Of a stretch of DNA of 64,000 bases, positions 57,139-64,000 are shown piece by piece. The notes beneath the pieces are model-generated. The model was not told the origin of the DNA. It did no database searches and worked only from the letters and a program-made list of their open reading frames with translations. The DNA comes from Paracoccus shanxieyensis (GTDB lineage: Bacteria > Pseudomonadota > Alphaproteobacteria > Rhodobacterales > Rhodobacteraceae): positions 124,001 to 188,000 of the forward strand of contig NZ_WMII01000003.1 in NCBI RefSeq assembly GCF_009711265.1, in the 5' to 3' direction. The position numbers and the translations under genes are program-made. Positions within the stretch are counted from its first letter, which is position 1. Every line of letters begins with the position of its first letter.

Positions 57139-58701
57139 ATGGACCTTTTTGAAGACAGCGCCCCCGGCAACAACGCCCCGGAATTCACCGTCTCGGAAAT
57201 CTCGGGCGCGGTCAAACGCGTGCTGGAAGGCGAATTCGGCCGCGTCCGCGTGCGGGGCGAAATCGGCCGCGTGTCGCGCCCCTCGTCGGGGCATCTCTAT
57301 TTCGACCTCAAGGACGACCGCTCGATCATCGCGGCCGTGACGTGGAAAGGGCAGGCCGCGAAACTCTCGACCCGCCCCGAGGAAGGCATCGAGGTCATCG
57401 CCACCGGCCGGCTGACCACCTTCCCCGGCCAGTCGAAATACCAGCTGATCGTCGATGAGATCGAACCGGCAGGCGCGGGCGCGCTGATGATGATGCTGGA
57501 GAAACGCCGCAAGGCGCTGGCCGCCGAAGGGTTGTTCGACGATGCCCGCAAACGCCCGCTGCCCTATCTGCCGCGCGTGATCGGCGTCGTGACCTCGCCC
57601 TCGGGCGCGGTGATCCGCGACATCCTGCACCGGCTGCGCGACCGCTTTCCGACCCGCGTGCTGATCTGGCCCGTCGCCGTTCAGGGCGAGGCCTGCGCCC
57701 CGCAGGTCTGCGCCGCCATTCGCGGCTTCAACGCGCTGACCCCCGATGGCCCGGTGCCGCGCCCCGATCTGATCATCGTCGCCCGCGGTGGCGGCAGCCT
57801 CGAGGATCTGTGGGGCTTTAACGAAGAAGCGGTGGTGCGCGCCGCAGCCGACAGCGCCATCCCGCTGATCTCGGCGGTGGGGCATGAAACCGACACGACG
57901 CTGATCGACTTCGCCTCCGACCGCCGCGCGCCCACGCCCACCGCCGCCGCCGAAATCGCCGTGCCGGTGCGCGCCGAACTGGCCGCGCGGCTGACGGAAA
58001 ACGCCGCACGGATGATCCGCGCCAGCCAGATCCGGCACCAGCGCCAGCGCCAGCGGCTGACCGATCTGGGCCGGGCGCTGGGACGTCCGCAGGCGCTGAC
58101 CGATCCGGCAAGACAGCGGTTCGACCTGTTCTCGGACCGGCTGGAACCGGCGCTGAAAACCTTCATGCGCGGGCGCCGCGACCGGCTGGCGGCATTGCCG
58201 CTGTCGCTGTCGGTGCTGCGCGCCAATCTGCGCAACCGCCGCGAAAGACTGGCCGATCTGACCCATCGCCTGCCGCAGGGTGCCACACGCGGACACGCCC
58301 GCCAGCGCGAGCGGCTGACCCAGATGGCCCAGCGGCTGACCCGCGCGCGCATGCGCACGCTGACGGATGCCGCCCGCCAGATCGCGCGCGACCGCGACCG
58401 GATCACAGGGCTGACGCACAGGCTTCTGGCGACGGCCAGCCGGATGCTGCCGCCGCGCCGCGACCAGTTGGACCGCATCGACCGCCTGCGCCAGACCTTG
58501 GGCTACCGCGAGACCCTGCGCCGGGGCTATGCCGTGGTCCACGGCCCCGAAGGTCTGCTGACGACCGCAGAAAAGGCCGCGCAGATCCCGCGCTTCGATC
58601 TGGAATTCCTCGACGGTCGCCTGACGGTGCGCCCGGACACGGCCCCGGCCAAGCCCGCGCGCAAATCGAAAAGCCCCAAGGATCAGAAATCGCTGTTCTG
58701 A
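57139..58701 (+). CDS. xseA: exodeoxyribonuclease VII large subunit
   Basis: Catalytic subunit of exonuclease VII, which degrades single-stranded DNA. The 520 residues have the N-terminal OB fold (FTVSEISGAVKRVLEGEFG, RVRGEIGRVSRPSSGHLYF), the catalytic core (VIGVVTSPSGAVIRDILHRL, IIVARGGGSLEDLWGFNEE, ISAVGHETDTTLIDFASDRR) and a long Arg-rich coiled coil (about residues 300-440). The ATG at 57139 is chosen over 57103 because the conserved N-terminus starts there. The small subunit xseB is not in the window. Confidence 0.95.
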   Translation: MDLFEDSAPGNNAPEFTVSEISGAVKRVLEGEFGRVRVRGEIGRVSRPSSGHLYFDLKDDRSIIAAVTWKGQAAKLSTRPEEGIEVIATGRLTTFPGQSKYQLIVDEIEPAGAGALMMMLEKRRKALAAEGLFDDARKRPLPYLPRVIGVVTSPSGAVIRDILHRLRDRFPTRVLIWPVAVQGEACAPQVCAAIRGFNALTPDGPVPRPDLIIVARGGGSLEDLWGFNEEAVVRAAADSAIPLISAVGHETDTTLIDFASDRRAPTPTAAAEIAVPVRAELAARLTENAARMIRASQIRHQRQRQRLTDLGRALGRPQALTDPARQRFDLFSDRLEPALKTFMRGRRDRLAALPLSLSVLRANLRNRRERLADLTHRLPQGATRGHARQRERLTQMAQRLTRARMRTLTDAARQIARDRDRITGLTHRLLATASRMLPPRRDQLDRIDRLRQTLGYRETLRRGYAVVHGPEGLLTTAEKAAQIPRFDLEFLDGRLTVRPDTAPAKPARKSKSPKDQKSLF

Positions 58702-58703
58702 CG

Positions 58704-58791
58704 TCTCTGTTCCGAAAATACTCCGGGGGACGCCGCTGCGGCCCCCGTTAAGGGGGCGGCAGCGGCGGGGGGCAGAGCCCCCGGCAGCGCC
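58704..58791. repeat. dispersed hairpin repeat, copy 5
   Basis: Core TCTCTGTTCCGAAAATACTC plus C (58704-58724), GGGGGACGCC, a hairpin with arms GCCGCTGC (58732-58739) and GCAGCGGC (58759-58766), and a second hairpin GGGGGC (58768-58773) with GCCCCC (58777-58782). It lies between the convergent stop codons of xseA (+) and the MFS gene (-). Together with copy 2 it is the most complete. Confidence 0.85.
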
Positions 58792-60051
58792 TCAGCCTTG
58801 CGCGGTGCCGCGACGCATCAGCCACAACAAGGCAACTGCCGCCAGCGCCAGAAATGGCAGCATGGCGATATTGACCGCATCCCACCCGGCTTCCGCCGAT
58901 CCGCCCATACAGTTCATCAGCCCACCCGAGGACAGCGAGGCCACGAACACGCCGCCAAAGACGATGGCATCGTTCAGGCCTTGCACCCGCTCACGCTCCT
59001 CGGGGCGATAGGCGCGGGTCAGCATGGCCGTCGCGCCGATGAAGCCGAAATTCCAGCCCAGCCCCAGCAGCAGCAGCGCCACATAAAACTGCCCCAGCGC
59101 CACGCCCGACAATGCGACTCCCCCTGCGGCGGCAAGGATCACCAGCCCCAGCATGACGATCCGCGTGGCCCCGAAACGCGCGATCAGATGGCCGGTAAAG
59201 AACGAGGGCGCAAACATCGCCAGCACATGCAGCGACACGATGCTGGCCGCGTCCGAGGTCTGAAAGCCACAGCCCACCACCGCCAGCGGCGTCGAGGTCA
59301 TGACCAGGTTCATCAGCGCATAGCTGACCATGGCGCAGATCACCGACACGGCAATCGCAGGCGTGCGCATCAATTCCCGCAAAGGCCGCCCGGTGCCCGC
59401 CGTGCTGCTGACCGGCGCGGGTTTCGGGATGTCCAGAAAGGCAAAGATCAGCGGCCCCAGCAGGTTCAGCCCGATGATCGCGCCATAGGTGGCCAGAAAC
59501 GGCACCGCCGTCATCTCGGCGGTCAGGCGGACCAGAAACGGTCCGGTCAGCGCCGATAACAGCCCGCCCGCCAGCACCCATGAAATCGCCCGCGACTGAA
59601 ACTCGGGCGGGGCGCAATCGGTCGCGGCAAAGCGGTAAAACGCCTGCGCCGCCTGATAGATGCCGGTCAGGAACCCGGCCAGTGTGAACAGCCAGAAATT
59701 CCCGATCACCAGCGCATATGAGGCAATCATCGCGCCGATCGCGGCCAGCGCGCAGGCCAGCGTAAAGCCCGCGCGCCGCCCGTGCCGCCGCATGAAACCC
59801 GCCAGCGGACGCGCCGACAACGCCGTGCCCAAGACCAGCATGGACAGGGGCAGGGTGGCGATGCAGGGGTTCGGGCTCAGCATCTTGCCCGCCAGCCCGC
59901 CGACGATGAAGATCATCGACAGCTGCGCGCCCAGCAGACCCTGCGCCACCAGCAGCACCACGACATTCCGCCGCGCCCGGCGCATATCGCCATCGCGCCC
60001 CGCCGGGCGCATATCACCGTCGCGCCCCGCCGGGCGCAGGTCGGCGCGCAT
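58792..60051 (-). CDS. MFS transporter
   Basis: A 419-residue major facilitator superfamily protein with 12 membrane helices. Motif A between helices 2 and 3 is recognisable as RPLAGFMRRHGRRAGF. The central cytoplasmic loop is IPKPAPVSSTAGTGRPLREL. The substrate cannot be inferred. Its ATG shares one base with the eda stop (TGATG), so it is coupled to eda. The first 23 residues come from a 27-bp tandem duplication (RPAGRDGDM repeated), so the functional start may be the methionine at residue 24 (59982). Location suggests sugar-acid or aldose-derived substrates, but this is only context. Confidence 0.85.
   Translation of the reverse strand: MRADLRPAGRDGDMRPAGRDGDMRRARRNVVVLLVAQGLLGAQLSMIFIVGGLAGKMLSPNPCIATLPLSMLVLGTALSARPLAGFMRRHGRRAGFTLACALAAIGAMIASYALVIGNFWLFTLAGFLTGIYQAAQAFYRFAATDCAPPEFQSRAISWVLAGGLLSALTGPFLVRLTAEMTAVPFLATYGAIIGLNLLGPLIFAFLDIPKPAPVSSTAGTGRPLRELMRTPAIAVSVICAMVSYALMNLVMTSTPLAVVGCGFQTSDAASIVSLHVLAMFAPSFFTGHLIARFGATRIVMLGLVILAAAGGVALSGVALGQFYVALLLLGLGWNFGFIGATAMLTRAYRPEERERVQGLNDAIVFGGVFVASLSSGGLMNCMGGSAEAGWDAVNIAMLPFLALAAVALLWLMRRGTAQG
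59986..60047. repeat. 27-bp tandem duplication at the MFS start
   Basis: Two 27-base units (starting CGCATATC and containing CGCGCCCCGCCGGG) follow each other with three differences, with a partial third unit at the right end. They encode the repeated RPAGRDGDM of the MFS N-terminus. Confidence 0.7.
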
Positions 60052-60695
60052 CAGCCGTGTTTCAGAGAGGCGGCCTCGCGCGCGCGGGCCTCGATCTGGT
60101 CCCAGTTGCCCGACAGCACATCGGTATCGGGCGCAACCCAGCTGCCGCCGACGCAGATGACATTGGGCAGCGCCAGATATTCGGGCGCGTTCGTCGGGGT
60201 CACGCCGCCTGTCGGGCAGAAACTGACCTGCGGCAGCGGACCTGCCAAGGATTTCAGAGACTTGACACCGCCTGCGGCCTCGGCGGGAAAGAATTTCAGC
60301 ATGGAATAGCCGAACTCCATCGCCCGCATCACCTCGGAGGCGGTGACGGCACCGGGCAGCAGCGGCAGGCCGATCTCCTGACAGGCGCGCACCAGACGTT
60401 CGGTCGCGCCGGGGGCCACGGCAAAGCTTGCGCCCGCATCCTTGGCGCGGCGCGCATCATCGGGGCTAAGCACCGTGCCCGCACCGACATGACCGCCTTC
60501 GACCTTGGACATCTCGCGGATGACATCCAGTGCTGCGGGGGTGCGCAGCGTCACCTCAAGGACCGGCAGGCCACCGGCAACCAGCGCGGTGGCCAGCCCC
60601 TCGGCCCGGGCGGCGTCGCCGACGACCAGAACCGGGATCACCGGGGCAAGCGCGCACAGGGCGCGGCTGTTCTGGGACTGGATCTCGGGCGTCAT
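60051..60695 (-). CDS. eda: KDPG/KHG aldolase
   Basis: Splits 2-keto-3-deoxy-6-phosphogluconate into pyruvate and glyceraldehyde-3-phosphate (Entner-Doudoroff pathway), also active as 4-hydroxy-2-oxoglutarate aldolase. The 214 residues form a class I aldolase barrel: PVIPVLVVGD, GLPVLEVTLRTPAAL with the catalytic Glu, HVGAGTVLSPDDA, and the Schiff-base lysine in SMLKFFPAEAAGG. FCPTGGVTPTNAPEYLAL follows. GGAGGAAA precedes the ATG. The usual partner edd is not adjacent; an MFS gene overlaps its end. Confidence 0.94.
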   Translation of the reverse strand: MTPEIQSQNSRALCALAPVIPVLVVGDAARAEGLATALVAGGLPVLEVTLRTPAALDVIREMSKVEGGHVGAGTVLSPDDARRAKDAGASFAVAPGATERLVRACQEIGLPLLPGAVTASEVMRAMEFGYSMLKFFPAEAAGGVKSLKSLAGPLPQVSFCPTGGVTPTNAPEYLALPNVICVGGSWVAPDTDVLSGNWDQIEARAREAASLKHG

Positions 60696-60775
60696 GGCGT
60701 TTCCTCCGGCAATGGGTCGGGGGCAAGTTGCGCCTTTCGCGCGGGATGCGCAAGGTCAGCCGCGTTAGCGATAAC

Positions 60776-61393
60776 TCAGCCGCCGTAAGACCGCGTCCCC
60801 GACGATCCGCTGCCCACCGCCCGCGCGGTGTTCGACGCACCGAAGCCGCCGCGCTGGTTCACCTGACTGGCGGTCATCGGTGGCTTGCCCACGGTCGAGG
60901 GGGCGCGCTGGAAGGCATTGGGTGACACCTGACCCGCGCCGCGATTGGTCGCGAAGCTCTGGTTTCCGGCGGGGGTCGAATAGCGCCCGTCCGCCGTGCG
61001 CACCAGCGGCTGCGAATTGACCCCGCGCCCGCCCGACAGCATCGAGCCCATCATATAGCCCATCAGCAGCGGCATGAACATCGACCCCATGCCGCCCCCC
61101 GACTGCTGCGCCTGATCGCCGCCGCAATTGCCGACGCCATGTTCCTGTTCGCACAATTCCTTGGATTCGTAGCGCGGCGCGGTTTCGGCATAATCGGCCT
61201 GCGCCGCGGCGAAATTCGTGCGGCAGTCCTCCTCGGTGAACCACAGGCTGTTTTCCCTGGCGGCGGCGACGCAGCTTTCCAGATCGGGAAAGGATTGCGC
61301 ATCGACCTGTTCATCGCGGCAGCCGGCAAGGGCCAGTGTGGCGGTGCCAGCCAGAACCAGCGCGACGTGACGGGATCTTTTCCGGGGTTTCAT
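60776..61393 (-). CDS. DUF1190 (YgiB-like) lipoprotein
   Basis: The 205-residue protein has a lipoprotein signal with lipobox LAGC (ending LALAGCRDEQ). The DUF1190 region follows, with paired cysteines (DLESCVAAARENSLWFTEED, then CRTNF, CEQEHGVGNCGG). The C-terminal part is low complexity, Gly/Ser/Asn-rich (GASNTARAVGSGSSGTRSYG). E. coli YgiB is its likely relative. It starts three bases after the YgiC homologue stop, and the ygiB-ygiC pairing is conserved. Function in the envelope is not established. Confidence 0.85.
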   Translation of the reverse strand: MKPRKRSRHVALVLAGTATLALAGCRDEQVDAQSFPDLESCVAAARENSLWFTEEDCRTNFAAAQADYAETAPRYESKELCEQEHGVGNCGGDQAQQSGGGMGSMFMPLLMGYMMGSMLSGGRGVNSQPLVRTADGRYSTPAGNQSFATNRGAGQVSPNAFQRAPSTVGKPPMTASQVNQRGGFGASNTARAVGSGSSGTRSYGG

Positions 61394-61396
61394 GTC

Positions 61397-62620
61397 TCAG
61401 CCCTCGATGAAATGCGGCTTGAAGCGCGACAGGTTATGGGTGATGCGGGCGCGATCCTCGCGCAGGCCGATGCCCGCGCAGGTCTCGCCGACGATCCACG
61501 CGCCGATGACCGGGTGGAAGCCCTGAAAATCGGGCAGGGCCGCCAGCGCCTGCACGATCATCGGGTGATGGGAATAGCTGGCATCGCCGGTTTCGGCCAC
61601 GGCCGCGCCGTTCTCATAGATGGTGACGCCCGCCCCCTCGCGCGAGAAGATGGGCTTCGTGACATGGCCCGCCCGCAGCATATCGCCTGCCGCCGCAAAG
61701 GCATCGGCAATGGCCGGCGCGGGGCTGCCGCCTGACAGCGCATCCTGCATATCGGCATGGAAAAACGCTGGCAGCAGGTTCGGGTGATCGGGGAACATCT
61801 GCCACAGCACCGGCAGGATGGCCTTGTTCGACAGCAGCGCCTTCCACGGCGGCTCGATGAAGCGCGTCCCCGAGGATTGCAGATGCGCGGCGAATTCATC
61901 GCGCAGCATGTCCTCCCACGGGTAAAGCTTGAACAGCGTGCCGATGACGCGGGACTGGTCGTCGGCGAACTGGCCTTCCTCGGTCAGGCCGATCTGCGCC
62001 AGATCGGTGAAATGCGCGCCCAGACCCGCCTCGCGCGCGGCCCATGCCAGCGCCTCGACGGTGGCGTAATCTTCGGGGTTCTGCGCGTCGGCCGCAAAAT
62101 GCACCTCTTCGGCAGGGGTGCAGATCTGGCCGAAGCGGTCCACCAGCGCCTCGTGCAGGCCGTTGAACTGGTCGCAATCCGCACCCAGCACGCCCGCCGC
62201 CTGCTGCTGTTCAAACCACAGCCACTGGAACGAGGCGGATTCGTAAAGCGAGGTCGGGGTGTCGGCGTTGTATTCCAGCAGCTTGGCCGGACCCTTGCCG
62301 TCATAGGACAGGTCCATGCGGCCATAAAGCTCGGGCTCGCCCCGGCTCCAGCTTGCGGCGACGAAATCCCAATGCGTGCGGGGGATGTCCATCCGCTGCA
62401 TCAGCTCTTCGTCGCGGGTGATGCGGTCCACGGCCTCGCGGCACATGGCATGCAGCTCGGCGGCCGGGTCTTCCAGATCCTCCTCGATCTGGCGCAGGGT
62501 GAAGGCATAGGCGCTGGTTTCGTCCCAATAGGGTTCTCCGCCCATGTCCGCGAAGGTGAAGCCCAGTTCCTCGGCCTCGGCGCGCCAGTTGGGGCGTTCG
62601 GGCAGGGTGCGTTTTTCCAT
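61397..62620 (-). CDS. glutathionylspermidine synthase-family protein (YgiC-like)
   Basis: A 407-residue ATP-grasp amide ligase related to the synthetase half of glutathionylspermidine synthase. Visible family parts are PYWDETSAYAFTLRQIEEDL, the segment KLLEYNADTPTSLYESASFQ, FIEPPWKALLSNKAILPVLW (ATP binding) and HPVIGAWIVGETCAGIGLRE. The amidase half is absent, so the substrate is uncertain (a peptide or polyamine conjugate). The ATG follows AAGGAG. That site lies in an 11-bp repeat arm (62628-62638) complementary to a stretch just after the preceding gene. Confidence 0.88.
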   Translation of the reverse strand: MEKRTLPERPNWRAEAEELGFTFADMGGEPYWDETSAYAFTLRQIEEDLEDPAAELHAMCREAVDRITRDEELMQRMDIPRTHWDFVAASWSRGEPELYGRMDLSYDGKGPAKLLEYNADTPTSLYESASFQWLWFEQQQAAGVLGADCDQFNGLHEALVDRFGQICTPAEEVHFAADAQNPEDYATVEALAWAAREAGLGAHFTDLAQIGLTEEGQFADDQSRVIGTLFKLYPWEDMLRDEFAAHLQSSGTRFIEPPWKALLSNKAILPVLWQMFPDHPNLLPAFFHADMQDALSGGSPAPAIADAFAAAGDMLRAGHVTKPIFSREGAGVTIYENGAAVAETGDASYSHHPMIVQALAALPDFQGFHPVIGAWIVGETCAGIGLREDRARITHNLSRFKPHFIEG

Positions 62621-62627
62621 GATCTCT

Positions 62628-62740
62628 CCTTGCCCCCCGAGATGGACGACCGGGCGGCCCGGTGCAAGTCCGAAGCGCGCTTTTTGCCGTCCGACGGTCC
62701 CGGAAGGGTCAGGTGCGGATCACGACAGCGGGGGGCAAGG
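62628..62740 (-). promoter_or_regulatory. inverted repeat that can mask the YgiC-like ribosome binding site
   Basis: CCTTGCCCCCC (RNA at 62740-62730, just after the VIT-gene stop) is complementary over 11 bases to GGGGGGCAAGG (62638-62628), whose last bases form the AAGGAG Shine-Dalgarno of the YgiC-like gene. Pairing would close the 91-base intercistronic loop and hide the site. It parallels the leuA arrangement but has no leader peptide. Confidence 0.45.
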
Positions 62741-62745
62741 CGCCG

Positions 62746-63465
62746 TCAGACCGCGATGCCGAACAGGCTGCCGATGCCCGCCGTGATCGCCAGCGCGACG
62801 CTGCCGCCGCCCACGACACGCAGCACGGCGCGCGCGGGATGCGCGCCACCCGCCCATGCCCCCAGCGCCCCCAGCAGCGCCAGCGCGATCAGCACGGCGA
62901 CCAGCACCGTGGCGATGACCGCGTTTTCCGGGGCCAGCACGGCGGCGGTCAAGGGCACGGCGGCGGCGATGCTGAAGGTCGCGGCCGAGGCCAGCGCCGC
63001 CTGCACCGGATTGGCGCTCGAGGCGTCCGACAGGCCAAGTTCGTCGCGGATATGCGCGCCAAGAGCGTCGCGTTCGCTGACCTCGCGCGCCGCCTGCAAG
63101 GCCGTGCCGGGCGACATGCCGCGCGATTCATAGATCGCGGCCAGCTCGTGCAGTTCCTGATCCGGCATGTCCTGCAGGGCCGCACGTTCGCGGGCAATGT
63201 CGGCGCGTTCGGTATCGGATTGCGAACTGACCGAGACATATTCGCCCATGGCCATGGACAGCGCGCCCGCCACAAGGCCCGCCGCGCCCGCGATCAGGAT
63301 CGGGTCCGGTCCGGGATTGGCGGCGGCGACGCCGACGATCAGCGCGCCGACCGAAACGATGCCGTCATTCGCGCCCAGCACCGAGGCGCGCAGCCAGCCC
63401 ATCCGATTGACATAATGCGGGTCATCGGGATGGGCAGTTGGATCGTGACTAATGCTCTGGCTCAT
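62746..63465 (-). CDS. VIT1/CCC1 family iron/manganese transporter
   Basis: A 239-residue membrane protein of the vacuolar iron transporter (VIT) family, which moves Fe2+ or Mn2+ out of the cytoplasm or into stores. The characteristic first helix is RASVLGANDGIVSVGALIVG. The second helix ends GALSMAMGEYVSVSSQSDTE, followed by the metal-binding cytoplasmic hairpin (about residues 90-150, rich in Glu) and three helices in the C-terminal half. The ATG at 63465 has AAGGCGG upstream. It lies directly downstream of a metal ABC permease in the same direction, which suggests linked metal homeostasis. Confidence 0.88.
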   Translation of the reverse strand: MSQSISHDPTAHPDDPHYVNRMGWLRASVLGANDGIVSVGALIVGVAAANPGPDPILIAGAAGLVAGALSMAMGEYVSVSSQSDTERADIARERAALQDMPDQELHELAAIYESRGMSPGTALQAAREVSERDALGAHIRDELGLSDASSANPVQAALASAATFSIAAAVPLTAAVLAPENAVIATVLVAVLIALALLGALGAWAGGAHPARAVLRVVGGGSVALAITAGIGSLFGIAV

Positions 63466-63545
63466 GCGACCGCCTTTGCAAACTCTGAACAATAATGAAA
63501 AGTTTACAGTGCACCTTTCATATTTGGCCAGTCGCAGGGCGTCGT

Positions 63546-64000
63546 TCAACCGGCGACATTCCGCCGCGTGGCAATGTTTCGCCACAAGAAGGCCAGAATG
63601 AACTGCGCCGTCAGCACCAGAACGATGGTCGGGGCCGGGGCGCTGTCCAGCCAGAAGGCGGACCAGACGCCGATCAGCGTGCTGACCGCCGCCACAGCGA
63701 CCGCGACCGCCAGCATTGCCGACAGCCGACGCGTCATCAGAAACGCGACCGCCCCCGGCGCGATCAGCAGCGCCACCGCCAGAATGATCCCGACCGAACT
63801 GAGCATGGCCACCACCGTGGCCGAGATCATCGCCAGCATGCCGTAATCCAGCCAGCGCGTCCGCAGGCCGGACACCCGGGCCTGCACCGGATCAAAGGCC
63901 ACCAGCGCAAGATCGCGCCATTTCAGCAGCACCAGCGCACCCACCACGGCCGAGATCAGACCGGCCAGCCGCAGATCCTCGGGTCCGATGCCCAGCATGT
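63546..64000 (-). CDS. metal (Mn/Zn/Fe) ABC transporter permease, C-terminal part cut by window edge
   Basis: The last 150 or so residues of an ABC-3 family permease (MntB/ZnuB/TroC type). The helical segments include LLKWRDLALVAFDPVQARVS, the family pattern GLRTRWLDYGMLAMISATVV, SSVGIILAVALLIAPGAVAF and the basic MTRRLSAM. The tail ends NIATRRNVAG. The open frame continues past the right edge, so the start is not in the window; an internal ATG at 63998 is not taken as the start. The substrate metal is unknown; the adjacent VIT-family gene points to Mn or Fe. Confidence 0.82.
   Translation of the reverse strand, partial: MLGIGPEDLRLAGLISAVVGALVLLKWRDLALVAFDPVQARVSGLRTRWLDYGMLAMISATVVAMLSSVGIILAVALLIAPGAVAFLMTRRLSAMLAVAVAVAAVSTLIGVWSAFWLDSAPAPTIVLVLTAQFILAFLWRNIATRRNVAG

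Noticed and set aside
63466..63545. Fur, Mur or Irr metal-responsive box before the VIT-family gene
   Set aside because: The gap is AT-rich, but I could not find a convincing palindrome of any of these consensus types.

Overview
The window is a GC-rich, gene-dense stretch of alphaproteobacterial chromosome. Gene content and order point to Rhodobacterales, most likely a Paracoccus-like species: dnaG next to rpoD, citramalate synthase behind cysS, an mreB-mreC-mreD-mrdA-rodA block, fused pntA with pntB, a RutR-controlled pyrimidine operon, and a recurrent intergenic hairpin motif ending in GGAGTATTT. I saw no IS element, prophage, CRISPR array, rRNA or tRNA gene. Almost every gene is a recognisable housekeeping or catabolic gene.

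Layout, left part. 1-3.6 kb: start of rplY (-), a membrane acyltransferase (+), lactate dehydrogenase with a small lipoprotein (-), and a TetR regulator (+). 3.6-8.1 kb: dnaG, rpoD and an orphan gene overlapping rpoD. 8.1-13.2 kb: an FMN reductase (-), rmuC, and a polyamine-type ABC transporter potB-potC-potA without its binding protein. 13.3-18.2 kb: an exported protein, a YjbR-type gene (-), then cysS-cimA-phytoene synthase-like. 18.2-22.1 kb (-): enolase, an EEP-fold hydrolase, SelO and an EmrE-like exporter. 22.2-28.0 kb: obgE-proB (+) converging on pepN-plsC-like (-).

Layout, middle. 28.1-34.4 kb (+): an alanine-rich membrane-anchored protein, malate synthase G, and pntA-pntB. 34.4-35.2 kb: two terminators around a 13-bp tandem repeat, then an unknown small gene. 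35.2-38.3 kb: an L,D-transpeptidase lipoprotein, a DUF3422 protein, a 25-residue lipoprotein, an ArsC-like reductase and a YitT protein. 38.3-45.5 kb: the pyrimidine island, in which N-carbamoyl hydrolase, dihydropyrimidinase and an ABC transporter (ATPase, two permeases, binding protein) read leftward, divergent from rutR, with a near-perfect RutR operator between them.

Layout, right part. 45.6-48.0 kb (-): mannose-1-phosphate guanylyltransferase and a hydroxyacid dehydrogenase. 48.0-53.6 kb (-): the rod-shape and elongasome operon. 53.9-55.6 kb (-): leuA behind a leucine-rich leader peptide. 55.8-64 kb: purD (-), xseA (+), then on the minus strand an MFS transporter, KDPG aldolase, a YgiB/YgiC pair, a VIT-family transporter, and the end of a metal ABC permease cut by the window edge.

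The most interesting signals are regulatory. They are a probably leaderless Leu-codon leader upstream of leuA whose Leu codons can pair with the leuA ribosome binding site; the RutR operator; a dispersed hairpin repeat (five copies) placed after minus-strand stop codons; a 22-bp perfect inverted repeat between proB and plsC; a 13-bp x 10.6 tandem repeat; a cluster of GANTC methylation sites before rpoD; and a mini-lipoprotein of 25 codons.
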